A stretch of 64,000 nt of DNA from CAYMAI01 sp964388445 (lineage in GTDB: Bacteria; 4484-113; JAGGVC01): the NCBI GenBank assembly GCA_964388445.1, contig CAYMAI010000006.1, positions 124,001 through 188,000 of the forward strand. The letters are read 5' to 3'. The notes beneath the pieces are model-generated. The model did not search any database and was not told where the DNA came from. It worked only from the letters and a program-made list of their open reading frames with translations. How positions within the stretch are numbered: the first letter of the stretch is position 1; the number at the start of each line of letters is the position of its first letter. Position numbers and translations under genes: made by a program. Shown piece after piece: positions 16,849 through 27,300 of this stretch.

Positions 16849-17628
16849 ATGTACAATCAAGGCGTGATTTCACAAATTGCCAGTATTTTCAACCCTGCCA
16901 TTCGCGAATGCGCGGCGAAAGTGCTCGAAGCCGGCGCGCTTGAAAACGGCGAGACGTTTTTCATCCCTGATAAAACCTGTTTCTTTCCCGAAGGCGGCGG
17001 CCAGCCTAGCGACGCCGGGTTTTGCAGGACCGGGGATGGCAAAGAAATTAGGGTTACGCACTGTAAAAAACGCGATGACGGCGCGATTTTGCATTTTTTC
17101 GATTTTGCCAAAATCGAGGCGCCCGGCGAACATATCGAAGGAGCGGTCAAAGCCGGCGAGGCGATAGCTCTTTCGCTCGATTGGGAATACTGCCATAAAA
17201 TCCGGCGGTATCACACCGCTCTTCATGTGCTCTGCGCGGTGATTTGGCGTGAATTCGGCGTGAAAGTGACGGGAAGCCAGAGCCGCGGCGATTCCGCACG
17301 AATGGACTTCGGATTTCCCGATTGGAAGCCGGAATACGTATCGCTAATCGAGGCAAAAGTGAACGGCGCGATTTCGACCGGCGCGCCGGTGAAAATCTAT
17401 ACACTGCCTGCGGAAGAGGCGCGGAAAATTCCCGACCTAATTCGCACGGACATCGACCTGTTGCCGGAAGGCCTAGCGGAAATCCGCATAGTGGAAATCG
17501 AAGGAATAGACCTGCAGGCCGACGGCGGCCCGCACGTGTCGAGCCTTGCGGAAGTCGGAGCGGTGCGCATCGTAAAGGTGAAAAACAAAGGCGCGGGGTT
17601 CAGGCGGCTCGAAATCGAACTTGCTTAG
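16849..17628 (+). CDS. Alanyl-tRNA editing protein (AlaX-type)
   Basis: 259 residues. It belongs to the trans-editing family that hydrolyses Ser- or Gly-mischarged tRNA(Ala). The N-terminal beta-barrel segment FFPEGGGQPSD (45-55), the zinc motif H122TALH126 and the DLQADGGPHV segment (His229) are clear; the cysteine of the CGGTH form is replaced by Asp225, as in some AlaX subfamilies. Length suits the medium AlaX-M type with an N-terminal domain. The ATG sits three bases after AAGGAGG. It is followed by the Tat-exported superoxide dismutase gene. Confidence 0.88.
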   Translation: MYNQGVISQIASIFNPAIRECAAKVLEAGALENGETFFIPDKTCFFPEGGGQPSDAGFCRTGDGKEIRVTHCKKRDDGAILHFFDFAKIEAPGEHIEGAVKAGEAIALSLDWEYCHKIRRYHTALHVLCAVIWREFGVKVTGSQSRGDSARMDFGFPDWKPEYVSLIEAKVNGAISTGAPVKIYTLPAEEARKIPDLIRTDIDLLPEGLAEIRIVEIEGIDLQADGGPHVSSLAEVGAVRIVKVKNKGAGFRRLEIELA

Positions 17629-17753
17629 TTCGAAATCCTATACGGTTTTCCAAAGAAAATTGGATTTCGCGGGGATAACCCAAGCGTCGCTCAGGTAATA
17701 AAAACGGCTTTTGCGCGCGAAATTCGCGCCCAAAAAGATTTGGAGGTGCAAAA

Positions 17754-18581
17754 ATGAACGAGATTTCGCCGAGAAGAAAATTTATCGCGGTTGCCGCGGG
17801 CGCGCTTATAGCGCCGCTGATACCGTTTGCGCGGTTTGCGCAACCTGCGGAGGCCAATTCCGGCGGGCCGGCCGCCCCCGCCGATAATTCGCGACAATCG
17901 CAGGTAACAGGTACTGCCCGCAAGGGCGACAGCGTAAATAACTGGAGGAATCCGATGGAAAGTTCGATGAAATCAAGCGAAATGGGCTGGAACGGCAAGG
18001 AATACGTCCTGCCGCCGCTCCCGTACGACTATGCGGCGCTCGAGCCGCACATAGACGAGGCGACGATGCGCCTGCACCACGACAAGCATCACTTGGCGTA
18101 TGTGAACGGGCTTAACGCGGCGCTTTCGAAGCTTGCGGCGTCGCGCGAGAGCGGCGACTTCGCGGCGGTGAAACACTTGTCGCGCGAGACGGCGTTTCAC
18201 GGAAGCGGACACCTGCTTCACACGGTGTTTTGGAACAATGTGACGCCGGGCGGCGGCGGCGAGCCGTCGGGCAAGCTCGCGGAAGCGATTAGCGAAAGCT
18301 TCGGCGGCTTCGGCGCATTTATGGGCCAGTTCAAAGCGGCGTCGGCGGCGGTCGAAGGCAGCGGCTGGGGGCTGCTCGTCCATGAGCCGATGGCGGACAG
18401 ACTGCTCGTGATGACCGCGGAAAAACATCAGAATTTGACCGCATGGGGCGTGAAGCCGCTGCTCGTGCTCGACGTGTGGGAGCATGCGTACTACCTGAAA
18501 TACCAGAACAATCGTGGAGCGTATATCGACGCTTTCACGAACGTGATTAACTGGTCGGACGTGGCGGCAAGATTGGTGTAG
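17754..18581 (+). CDS. Fe/Mn superoxide dismutase with Tat-type signal
   Basis: 275 residues, about 75 longer than cytoplasmic enzymes. The N-terminus S5PRRKFIAVAAG carries a twin-arginine motif and a hydrophobic stretch ending near Ala34, followed by a disordered linker, so the enzyme is probably exported folded with its metal. The catalytic domain starts near residue 82 (YVLPPLPYDY). Metal ligands are His108 region (LHHDKHH), His156 (HLLHTVFW), Asp240 and His244 (DVWEHAYY). It dismutates superoxide to H2O2 and O2; Fe or Mn cannot be told apart. Ribosome site GGAGGTGC. It converges with the FHA gene. Confidence 0.9.
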   Translation: MNEISPRRKFIAVAAGALIAPLIPFARFAQPAEANSGGPAAPADNSRQSQVTGTARKGDSVNNWRNPMESSMKSSEMGWNGKEYVLPPLPYDYAALEPHIDEATMRLHHDKHHLAYVNGLNAALSKLAASRESGDFAAVKHLSRETAFHGSGHLLHTVFWNNVTPGGGGEPSGKLAEAISESFGGFGAFMGQFKAASAAVEGSGWGLLVHEPMADRLLVMTAEKHQNLTAWGVKPLLVLDVWEHAYYLKYQNNRGAYIDAFTNVINWSDVAARLV

Positions 18582-18586
18582 GATTT

Positions 18587-19516
18587 TTACGCGCGCTTTA
18601 CAACCACGAATTCGGTTTCGCCGATGGCGACTGCGGCGTTTTCGAGGAGCAGCATGCGTTCGCCGGGCGAAGCGAGCGCGCCGTTGACTATCGTGCCGTT
18701 AGTGCTGCCGAGATCGGATATGTACACGCCGTCCTCGCCGGTTTCAATTTCGGCATGTCTGCCGCTGACGAAGCTGTCGCCGGCGATGACGCGGTCGCTT
18801 TTCGCGGCGCTGCGGCCCAGCGTTTGCGAGCCTTCCCAAAGTTCAATCGGGGGATGGTCGCGATTCGTGCAAACGAGCGCCCAGCCGGACAGCGGACGGG
18901 ATTCGAATTCGGTTGGCTCAACCTCCGGGGGGGCGGAATCGGCTTTGGTGTCAAAATCGGAATCAATTCCGGAATCGGAATCGGGGGAATCCGGTTCGGA
19001 AGGCGCGGATTCCGCAGGGGTTTCGCCGTGTTGAAAAACTTCCCATTTAACAACGGTTTTTCCGAGCGTCAGAACGTCGCCCGGATGGAGCGCGTAGATT
19101 TCGCCCGGCGCCAGGCGGTTGCCGTTGACGAAAGTTCCATTGGTGCTGCCGAGGTCGGTTATGCCGATACCGCCGTTTTCGATTCGTATTTCCGCGTGCG
19201 AGCGGCTCATGTACGCGTCGGGAATCGTCACGTCCGCTTCGATTCGGCCCGCACAGAAAACGCCTTCGGGAAGCTCGAACACCGTTCCGTCCGGCAGCGT
19301 AAGTTTCGCCGCGACCGAGCCGCCGGGCAGCGCGTAAGGTTCCGGCGTGGCATGCGCCGTTCCGAGCCTGTACAGCCCGCACTCCGCGCAATATCCGTCT
19401 TCGTCCGCGTGAATATCGCCGCAAAACGGACACTCTTTTGCGGGCAGCGCGCCGCGAATTCCCGAAGGCGATTCGTCGTGCGAGTCCTCGGCAATAAGGG
19501 TCTTTTCTTCGGTCAT
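18587..19516 (-). CDS. Double FHA-domain protein with zinc ribbon
   Basis: 309 residues. A zinc ribbon (Cys29/32/43/46) is followed by two forkhead-associated domains, about 87-158 (RSHAEI, STNGTFVNG) and 229-305 (SGRHAEI, STNGTIVNG). Both keep the Arg, Ser and Asn residues used to bind phosphothreonine, so this is a soluble phosphothreonine reader. The linker is acidic and rich in Pro, Ser and Asp. Its ATG overlaps the stop of the VWA gene by four bases (ATGA), so the two are translationally coupled and probably interact. Confidence 0.9.
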   Translation of the reverse strand: MTEEKTLIAEDSHDESPSGIRGALPAKECPFCGDIHADEDGYCAECGLYRLGTAHATPEPYALPGGSVAAKLTLPDGTVFELPEGVFCAGRIEADVTIPDAYMSRSHAEIRIENGGIGITDLGSTNGTFVNGNRLAPGEIYALHPGDVLTLGKTVVKWEVFQHGETPAESAPSEPDSPDSDSGIDSDFDTKADSAPPEVEPTEFESRPLSGWALVCTNRDHPPIELWEGSQTLGRSAAKSDRVIAGDSFVSGRHAEIETGEDGVYISDLGSTNGTIVNGALASPGERMLLLENAAVAIGETEFVVVKRA

Positions 19517-21015
19517 TTGGATTTGCCTTCCTTTTTCGCCAGCGAGGATTGAATCTGGGTTTTGTCCTGGTCGAGCCGGAATTTCGCGCCCCCCAGCATT
19601 TTCGCGGCTTCGCCGGTTTTGCCCGACTCGAGTTTGGATTTGACGCCGGCGATTATCGTTGCGTCCTCGCTGCGACCGGCGTCGATGAGCATCGTTTCGG
19701 CCTGAGAGATAATCATGGTTGCGGTCGCGGCATCACGGCCTGCAAGCTCGCCCGCCCTTTCGAGCTGTGCGGCGACATCGCGGGCGGCCAGTGCATGGCG
19801 GACGTTTTCGTTTTCGTGCGAGCGGACGAGGTCTTTGTCGGGCGTGAATTCGAAAACTACGCCGAGTTTCTGGGACACGCGCTGCGTTTGGCCGAACGGC
19901 ACGTAAGATAGCTCGGCTTCGAGTTTTTTAAACCTGGCTGAGGGGTGTTGATCCATTTTGAGTTCGACGAGCGCGGCCTGCGACTTTCCGGCTTCGAGCG
20001 GCGGAATGTCAATTTCGATACGCCGACCGGCAGCCGCATGCTCGAGGCCGTGAACGCGCACGACTTCGGCTCCTTTGCGTAAGTTGAGCGCGAGCCTCGC
20101 ATCGCCGCCGACGACGCCAAACAGGCTGCCGAGTTCCTTTTCGAAAACCGCCGGAATTTCGTCGGGATGCTCGACGAAGTAATAGTTGCCGCCGGTGTTG
20201 CGGGCGATTGCCATCATAAGTTCGTCGTTATATTCGATGCCCATTCCGAGTGTGGAGAACGTGAGTCCCGCTTTGTGTCGGCGGCGCACCTCGGCGATAA
20301 TGCTTTGATAATCCGTAATGCCTTCGTTCGCTTCGCCGTCCGTGAGAAGCAGGACGCGCTTCACGTGGTGCGGCGCGTCGGCGCTTAAAAGCTCGGTCAC
20401 TGCGTCGCTCATGCCCGCCCATAAGTTCGTGGTGCCGCGCGGCCGGATTGCGTTTACATGTTCCTGTATCAGGTCGGGATTCACGACGCGGCGAAGCGGC
20501 ATAACGACGTCGCTGTCCTGGCCGAACGCGATAATCGTGAGAAGGTCGGCGGGCGAAAGCCTGTCCACGAGGTATTTGACGGCGATTTTCAGCTGCTCCA
20601 TCGGGCGGCCTTCCATAGAGCCGCTTTTATCGAGCGCCAGGGCGAGCGCGACCGGGGCGCGTGCGGACTCCCGGCCTTCGAAGAAACTCGCGATTTCGAA
20701 AAGCACATGGTTCGTCGTAACTTGCCGGGCGAGCGCATACGGAAAGCGCGTGGACACGCCGAAGTTCACGACGGGCTTGAACGCGGAAACGGAGGAGGTC
20801 GCGATCGCGCCGGACTTTGTGACAACGGTGGCGTCGCCGGAAATCGCGGAAGTAATGACGGTTTTGTCCTGATCGGGCGACGCGATGACGGTTGCGTCCC
20901 CGCCCGCGACGACGGTGGCATCGGCGGCGCCGGAGATTACGGTAGCCTCGGCGTCCGCGCCGCTTGAAGCGGCACCGGTTCCTGCGTCATTCAATTCGGG
21001 TTTTTCGGTTTGCAT
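19513..21015 (-). CDS. VWA-domain protein with N-terminal threonine repeats
   Basis: 500 residues from ATG 21015, with GGAG five bases upstream; the frame continues to 21156 without a site. Residues 20-66 hold five repeats of D/E-A/K-T-V-I/V (Thr25, 34, 42, 52, 63), plausible kinase targets for the FHA partner. The von Willebrand A domain (about 122-300) has a complete MIDAS motif (D129-K-S-G-S-M, then RGTTNLW, then LLTDGEAN). A helical C-terminus repeats the theme (EDATII, DKTQIQ). No signal peptide, so it is probably cytoplasmic. No Ser/Thr kinase is in the window. Confidence 0.88.
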   Translation of the reverse strand: MQTEKPELNDAGTGAASSGADAEATVISGAADATVVAGGDATVIASPDQDKTVITSAISGDATVVTKSGAIATSSVSAFKPVVNFGVSTRFPYALARQVTTNHVLFEIASFFEGRESARAPVALALALDKSGSMEGRPMEQLKIAVKYLVDRLSPADLLTIIAFGQDSDVVMPLRRVVNPDLIQEHVNAIRPRGTTNLWAGMSDAVTELLSADAPHHVKRVLLLTDGEANEGITDYQSIIAEVRRRHKAGLTFSTLGMGIEYNDELMMAIARNTGGNYYFVEHPDEIPAVFEKELGSLFGVVGGDARLALNLRKGAEVVRVHGLEHAAAGRRIEIDIPPLEAGKSQAALVELKMDQHPSARFKKLEAELSYVPFGQTQRVSQKLGVVFEFTPDKDLVRSHENENVRHALAARDVAAQLERAGELAGRDAATATMIISQAETMLIDAGRSEDATIIAGVKSKLESGKTGEAAKMLGGAKFRLDQDKTQIQSSLAKKEGKSK

Positions 21016-21045
21016 AAGCACTCCAACAACCATCAGAGAGACTTG

Positions 21046-21054
21046 AGTATAGCA
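21046..21054 (-). promoter_or_regulatory. Extended -10 promoter (TGCTATACT) of the VWA/FHA operon
   Basis: On the minus strand TGCTATACT lies about 30 nt before ATG 21015, leaving space for a leader with the GGAG site. Confidence 0.5.
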
Positions 21055-21174
21055 GGGGATGTTCCGCAGGAATTCCGGTTTCGGGAGATATGAGGTTGCC
21101 GATCGAAATGAAACTTCGAATAAATGAATTCCCAACTGCCGAATCCGAAAAAACATTTATTTCCGGGCAATTTA

Positions 21175-21202
21175 TTGCATTCGCGAAAACATGAGTTATA
21201 AT
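21175..21202 (+). promoter_or_regulatory. Promoter of the first plus-strand dockerin-like lipoprotein
   Basis: TTGCAT (21175-21180), 16-nt spacer and perfect TATAAT (21197-21202). Transcription would start near 21209, giving a leader of about 200 nt. Confidence 0.65.
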
Positions 21203-21412
21203 GCAAGCAGGTCGAGGCGGAAGTAGGCAGGGCTTCCGTGATTTTCGTTCAGGCAATCCCAATATTCGAGTCGGCGGATTTTCGCGCGCGGACGCGAGAT
21301 TGTGCGAAGCAAAAATTGTCTCTAATGCGCGAATCGGGAACAAACCGGCGGTTAATGGGGTCTATTGGCTGTATTCGGGCGCTTCTTCGAAGCGAAATTT
21401 TCGAGGTGCGAG

Positions 21413-24289
21413 ATGTACGGGAGAAATGTTGGCCGCTGGCTTCGGACATACCGGAACACGTATTCGCGCGTCAAGGTTGTTTCGGTTTTTTTGTTGGCAA
21501 TCGCGGCGCTGGTTTTGGCCGCAATGGGCGGCTCGGGTTGTTCGCGAAGCTCGAAAACCGGACATTCGGCTTCCAATGGCGGCGCAAATTCCCCAATCGG
21601 AGAATCCGGAACCGAACCGCGAAATGAACCGACCGAAACACCGGACCCGGTTATTTTGGCGCTTTTGACTAAGGAGTTGCAGCGGCAATTGGCAGCTCTT
21701 CCTCAAGATCACAACCCTGTCACCGAAGGTTACGGCAGGCCGCGCGCAGTCGGATACGAAGCCGACTATTCCGGAATGTATTCGGAAGAAGACCCCGAAT
21801 TCGTGCCGTCAGCGCGAGTTTGGCTAATCGAAGGGCTTACCGGCGATTACGACGGGGACGGCGAAGTTGGCATTCCCGATTTGACGCCGATTGCGCTGAA
21901 TTACCTTAAAACTGTGGAATACCTGCCGCTCGAAGCCGACGAGGCGAGGAGCGATTGGAACGGAGTGCGCACTCCGGCAGGCGACCCGCGAACGCCGGAA
22001 GGCGCCGCGAACTGGCGGCTGGCGCAAATCGACGGCGACGGGAACGGAGAAATCGGGATAAGCGACGTCACGCCGATTGCGCTGCATTATCTGGCGAGGT
22101 TGGAGGGCTGGCGGATTAGTATCGTGATTTATCAAAACGAGCGGGAGTCCGTGGGAATTGCGCCGGTGACGGGAGCGGTTTGGCCACGGCAAGCCGGCGG
22201 CGGAAGCGATGGGCTTCCGGTGAGGTCGGCGATCGAACTTCCGCAAGGGTCCTTTCCGGTATTGGACGTGGAGTTTTACTACTTGCCGTATGAATTACGG
22301 GAGCGTGCCGCAAGGACGTTTACGTTCGAAGTTGCACCAGAGTTTTCAAGCTCAAGCGTCAAAGCTGTTGAAATCGGGCAAAGTGATATTTATTGTTCCA
22401 TTGCGTTTCCCAACCCCAATGACCGCGAATATGGAAGTTACTTGCTTTCGAGTCCTATTGCGGAGTTTTATTTCGACTACGAGAATTGTCCCGGGAGCGG
22501 TATCCTGACAATCGGGCCAAAGGTTGTCGAATTTTTCGGCGATTCTCCGGCCGCAAGTTTTAAATTGGAATCATCTGCATCGCCCAGAGGGATTTCTATA
22601 GTTCCCGAAGAAGCGGGAATTCGGCTCTCCCGGCCGAAAGAAGACGAATCGGCAAGGGACGTATTTGAATGTCTCGACGGACTTTGGTCAAACAACATTC
22701 AAGACAACGGCGACGAATTTGTGAAGGTAGGAATCGAAAACGTAATTGCCAAAATGCCCGACTTTCAATCCGAACCCGAATGGTGGCGAATGAAAGTAAG
22801 TTACATAGTTTCCGATCGGTATGCCGATTCGGTGCTTGCATATTTGCCGGGTAGAAGGTTCGGTGATGCGATAATATTCGAAAGGCCGAATAGACGATAT
22901 GCGAGAGGCGAAATTCGAAAGGCGATATTTACCTTACCAATCTCTCCAAGCGATTCCAGGCGGCTGCGTTTATTTTCCTATTATACAACCGGTTTTGCGT
23001 TGCAAGGCCTGACGCAAATCAGCGAGCCCGAAATAACATCCGCCGGTGATTCCATTACGATTAAAGCAAACCTTCGTACTCGTTTCAACCAAAGTTACGA
23101 TTCAGTAGAATTATATATTACTCCGCTTGAACCCGGCAACTTTGAATTGAAAGAAGGGTATCTGGATATCTCCGCCTTTTTTAACGAGGATGCGATCTTC
23201 GAAGGATACTATCCGTACTGGGTAACAAAACACGCGGCATTCCATCATGCTTTGTTATTGAACAACTTCCACGCGACATTTTTGGAATATGGACAACTTG
23301 TAAGGTTCTCCGATGGCGGAAGCGAAAGGCACTTCGGCTATTACGCTAAGGGGAATATTGCAATTAATTCCAATTCTTTTTACGGCAAAACCGCATTCAG
23401 ATACCAATTGCTGGATGACCAAGGTGAAACGGTTAACTTGCTATGCGCGTTTCGGGAACCGGTGCCCCCGACGGGCGGCCCGCCAAATCCTGGCGGTAAT
23501 AACGGTTATGTGGTTGGAGTTATCGCCGAGAATAAAACTGGCGGAGATGATTGGAATGTTTCGCTCGCAAGGGGCTATTATAATACGGCTGGCTTTCCGT
23601 ATTGGCTAATCGAAAATGCAGAATTTTCCGGTATATTTTCCGGAGTAGGGGATTTAATCGAAGAAATGCCCGAAGCCACTTTGGTATTCGACGCTAATTC
23701 GAGAATCGCAGTATTGGATTTCGGAAAAATACCGGCGATTTTTCGCTATTCTCCCGACCACATCTCTAAAATAGGTGAAAGCGAAGTTGCACAATGGGAA
23801 AAGGTGTTGTACGAATATGACGCAGGTGGTACGAGGTTTATCGTTCCATGTGCACGAGGATTGGAATCGCTGCGCGTGTATTTTCGCGATAAGCTGAGTA
23901 TTAATAGTGCGTGGATTTCCGAGTATATTGCATTTAACATTCCTGTGCAGCCACCGCCAAATAAAGAAACCGCAGCGGTAATATTGCTGGGAGATGTGTA
24001 TACGGGAACGCTCTTTCCGGGCAATTCGGCGCTGATTCATGCGGATAATCCGGAGGCGTTTATAAGGATAGTATTGAATCTTCGTATTCCAAGGCAAACG
24101 GTCATCTGGTTCTGGCGGGACACGGGAACCGTGCTTGAACCGATCGGATGGAGTTATGACGGAGTCAGATATCAGGAAGACGAGACTTTGTTATCGGACG
24201 GTGTTTATTTCGAAATATGCGCGCTTCCGGGTCTCGTGAATCCCGAAGGCGAGGAGTTCACGATATCGTTTGATGAAGGGCAATCTTGA
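21413..24289 (+). CDS. Large dockerin-like lipoprotein
   Basis: 958 residues from ATG 21413 (GAGGTG upstream; an ATG at 21365 lacks one). A hydrophobic segment ending AMGGSGC gives a lipoprotein anchor. A helical stretch (LLTKELQRQLAAL) precedes two dockerin-type calcium loops at about residues 144-225: GDYDGDGEVGIPDLTPIALN and DGDGNGEIGISDVTPIALHY, separated by an unusually long, charged insert. The remaining 700 residues are beta-rich domains that I do not recognise, partly sandwich-like, with no enzyme motif. Codons become more AT-rich after about 22300. Probably an outer-surface or periplasmic protein. It is followed after 60 nt by a related gene. Confidence 0.75.
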   Translation: MYGRNVGRWLRTYRNTYSRVKVVSVFLLAIAALVLAAMGGSGCSRSSKTGHSASNGGANSPIGESGTEPRNEPTETPDPVILALLTKELQRQLAALPQDHNPVTEGYGRPRAVGYEADYSGMYSEEDPEFVPSARVWLIEGLTGDYDGDGEVGIPDLTPIALNYLKTVEYLPLEADEARSDWNGVRTPAGDPRTPEGAANWRLAQIDGDGNGEIGISDVTPIALHYLARLEGWRISIVIYQNERESVGIAPVTGAVWPRQAGGGSDGLPVRSAIELPQGSFPVLDVEFYYLPYELRERAARTFTFEVAPEFSSSSVKAVEIGQSDIYCSIAFPNPNDREYGSYLLSSPIAEFYFDYENCPGSGILTIGPKVVEFFGDSPAASFKLESSASPRGISIVPEEAGIRLSRPKEDESARDVFECLDGLWSNNIQDNGDEFVKVGIENVIAKMPDFQSEPEWWRMKVSYIVSDRYADSVLAYLPGRRFGDAIIFERPNRRYARGEIRKAIFTLPISPSDSRRLRLFSYYTTGFALQGLTQISEPEITSAGDSITIKANLRTRFNQSYDSVELYITPLEPGNFELKEGYLDISAFFNEDAIFEGYYPYWVTKHAAFHHALLLNNFHATFLEYGQLVRFSDGGSERHFGYYAKGNIAINSNSFYGKTAFRYQLLDDQGETVNLLCAFREPVPPTGGPPNPGGNNGYVVGVIAENKTGGDDWNVSLARGYYNTAGFPYWLIENAEFSGIFSGVGDLIEEMPEATLVFDANSRIAVLDFGKIPAIFRYSPDHISKIGESEVAQWEKVLYEYDAGGTRFIVPCARGLESLRVYFRDKLSINSAWISEYIAFNIPVQPPPNKETAAVILLGDVYTGTLFPGNSALIHADNPEAFIRIVLNLRIPRQTVIWFWRDTGTVLEPIGWSYDGVRYQEDETLLSDGVYFEICALPGLVNPEGEEFTISFDEGQS

Positions 24290-24349
24290 TTCGTGATTGA
24301 AGGGTAGACGAATCGGATAATTTGTGGAGAGAATTTTGAGAGGTGCAAA

Positions 24350-27300
24350 ATGAACGTTTTGAAGATTGGAAGCCCGGAAGGTGTATTCCGGAGTTTAAGT
24401 GGCGCGATTCTTACGGTGATGTTGGCCGTTCTGGCCATAATTTTAATCGCAGCTTGCGGAAAAGGAAAATCGGGTATTGGTGCGGCGAAAACGGATGCGG
24501 TTTCGGCTGGCGAAAGCGGGGAAATGCTTCTCGACGACGCGTTGGCGGAGGTACGCGATTTTACGCCGGGAAAAGATGCCGAGGCGAATGACGTCGCTAA
24601 AGAGGTGTTCGAGGAACTGCGTGCCGAACTTGTAAGAATTCTTAAAGAACGCGCGGTCGAAAGAGATGGCAAAAGGGTGGTGTCGCGCGCGCCGGATGGC
24701 GCGGCGGGGCTCGTCACGGACCTCTCGTACGACAGCGCGACGCGCACGCTGAGCTGGACTTATATGAACGCGGGCGATTACGACCAAAACGGCACGGTCG
24801 AGATCGCGGATGTTACGCAGATAGCGGTGAATTTCGGCAAAACGCGCGCAAACGCAGGCGATAGTTTTCCGGAGTGGGTTGACGGCGACGGCGATGGAGA
24901 AATCGGAATAAGCGATATTACGCCGCTCGCGCTTAACTACGGCTCGTCTGTTGCATCATACTCGATTTATACAGGCGAAGACGCGGAAGGCGATTTCGTT
25001 TAAATCGGTGAAATTCAGCTTGAAAGCGCGAATCCGGGTAGTCCGATGCGATTCGAAGCGCCGCTGCTGATGGGCGCGAAACGCTATTTCAAAGTCGAGC
25101 CGCGCGACGCGGAAGGCACCCCCGGCGCGACGAGCGCGTGGATAAATACCGAGTGGCACATTGTCGGGATAGACCATTTTGTTGGCTCCGCGTATTACTC
25201 GCCATACTCCATAAGCGCGTGCACGATCGGAGGAATTCCAAGCATCGCGTACATTTCGTTCGAAGACGGGCTGCTTCGTTTCGTGCAGGCGGAGGATTCG
25301 TATGGGGCAACATGGCAAGTGCCTTACGAGTTTACAAATCTCGCCCGTTTGCCCTTGTTAATGGAAATTGCCGGCAATCCCGCAATCTTTTTTAGCGATT
25401 ACGCCGATAACACCACAATCGGTAGATTCATGTATATGCGCGCAGCAAATCCACAGGGCACCCAATGGAATGCCCCGGTTGCATTGAGCAACGAGATAAA
25501 AAAGGGTGTAGACGATATATTCCCGGCAAAACGTTCGGTAGTACTTGATCGGGATGGTTTTCCAATCGTTGCATATATTGAGAATGATGTCGCCTTTTTA
25601 GTTCGAGCGTTGAATAAAGAAGGAAGTCTTTGGTCGGAACCATTCGAAATTCCTTTAGCCGCAAGTGAAGGGCTGGATTTAGGTTATATTAATGATACAT
25701 TGCATATTGCATATGTTCACAATGGTTATACCTTAGATAATAACAATGACCACATCTTCCTTATGGAAAGCGACCAGGATACTTGGAAATTAAAAGCCAA
25801 TTTAGGTGTGCCAGCATCAAATGGTCCGGTTGCGACAATTATGATTGATACCATTGGAGCTTACCCAGGTGTTATTGTTATTGGATATAATAGCGGCAAC
25901 TTGTCGATTGCCCGTTCGACCGACCAAGGTGGCGTTTACTGGGGACCGTTTCTGCACTCCAATTATGTTAAGGATATGAGCAGCTTGAGCATAGTGACGC
26001 AAGCAGGTATATTATATGTGCCGTATTCGGGAACGCGTTCACTTGGCATTTATCGTTCAGCATCGGATCGAGCAATAGGCTGGCTTTATCCAATTATTGT
26101 GGACAATTCATCGCCTAGCCCTAGTTCGGCATCCCTTTTAGCAATTAATAAAAGTGTTAGCATGGCGTATTGGGCTTCGTCGACCAGCTCGGAAGATGTT
26201 GTGTTGCGCTACGCATATGAACTAACTTCCAATCCGGCGGCCAATCGTCCGCCTGAAGTCGTATTGACCGCAACGCCGCAAACGGGCGAATCTCCCCTGT
26301 ATGTAGATTATAGAGCATCTAGTTTATATGATCCGGACGGAGTTGTAGCGAAATTCGAGATAGATTACGACGGCGATGGTATTGTAGATAGAACGGAAAA
26401 CACGTACGGAGAATTTCAAGTTTCGTCGTCATTCGGTAAAAAGTTGTTTGAAAGTCCCGGAGAGTATGATAGCACCATAACAGTATATGACGAACAGGGA
26501 GCAAGTGCTACATCGACAATTCGCGTGACGGTTAACGACGATTGGGGATTATCAGGCGTTCATGCCGACTCCAACTATTATTACTTTATAAGGTCCATCG
26601 ATGCGGATGGAGCTCCCGGAGTTGCATGGTCCGAGCAGAATTACGGAGAATCGGGGAATAGTATATTGTATTCGTACGCTCAAGACGGCTATGGCGGAAG
26701 CTGGAATTCTCCAATAGTAGCAGCGCAATTTATGCCGCAAGAATCGGTCTTCGAATACGAAATGGCTAACATTGGCGGATTTCCTTTTGGTATTGCTTTG
26801 TTGTATTCGTCGTCATCGGAAAGTTATAAGCTTAATTATTTTTCGGCAATTGATGCTCGGGGAAGCGCGTGGATGGATGAAATGACGTTGACTTCGCCGG
26901 AAGAGGGGCCGGGCGGTATAAATTTACTGGACGTTGGCGGATTGCCGCTGATTATTTACTTCGACATCAATTCCAAGCAGTTTAGGGCGATGAAGGGGAA
27001 TGACAGATTTGGCAGCAGCTGGATTGGGCCGCTTTTAATCGAGACGCTAACAGGCGATCCAATCTCGGAACCAAAGGCGGCTATAATTGCGGGTAAGCCT
27101 TCGCTAATATACAGCGCGCGTGTAAACAATAATTACAGTTTTCGGTATATTGCCGCCACGAGCGAGGAAGGTACAGAATGGGAAAATTCGGTCGTAATTG
27201 AAGGCAAAACCATAAAGGTGCATGCCCTGTCCGCGCTTGGTGAATTGCCTGTTATCGCCTATTTCGATTACGTATCCGGTATTGACTCAACGCTCAAGTT

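Larger units (their letters stand above)
21016..21412. other. Divergent intergenic region between the VWA and dockerin-like genes
   Basis: About 400 bases. It holds an extended -10 promoter for the minus-strand VWA/FHA operon and a -35/-10 promoter for the plus-strand lipoprotein, whose mRNA would have a leader of about 200 nt. I saw no riboswitch-like structure or gene in the leader. Confidence 0.5.

Noticed and set aside
16849..17628. AlaX as a fragment of a broken alanyl-tRNA synthetase
   Set aside because: Length, start site and zinc motif fit a complete free-standing editing protein.
25001..25003. Recoding of the TAA in the split lipoprotein gene
   Set aside because: TAA is not known to be recoded as Sec or Pyl; a nonsense change or sequencing error is simpler.
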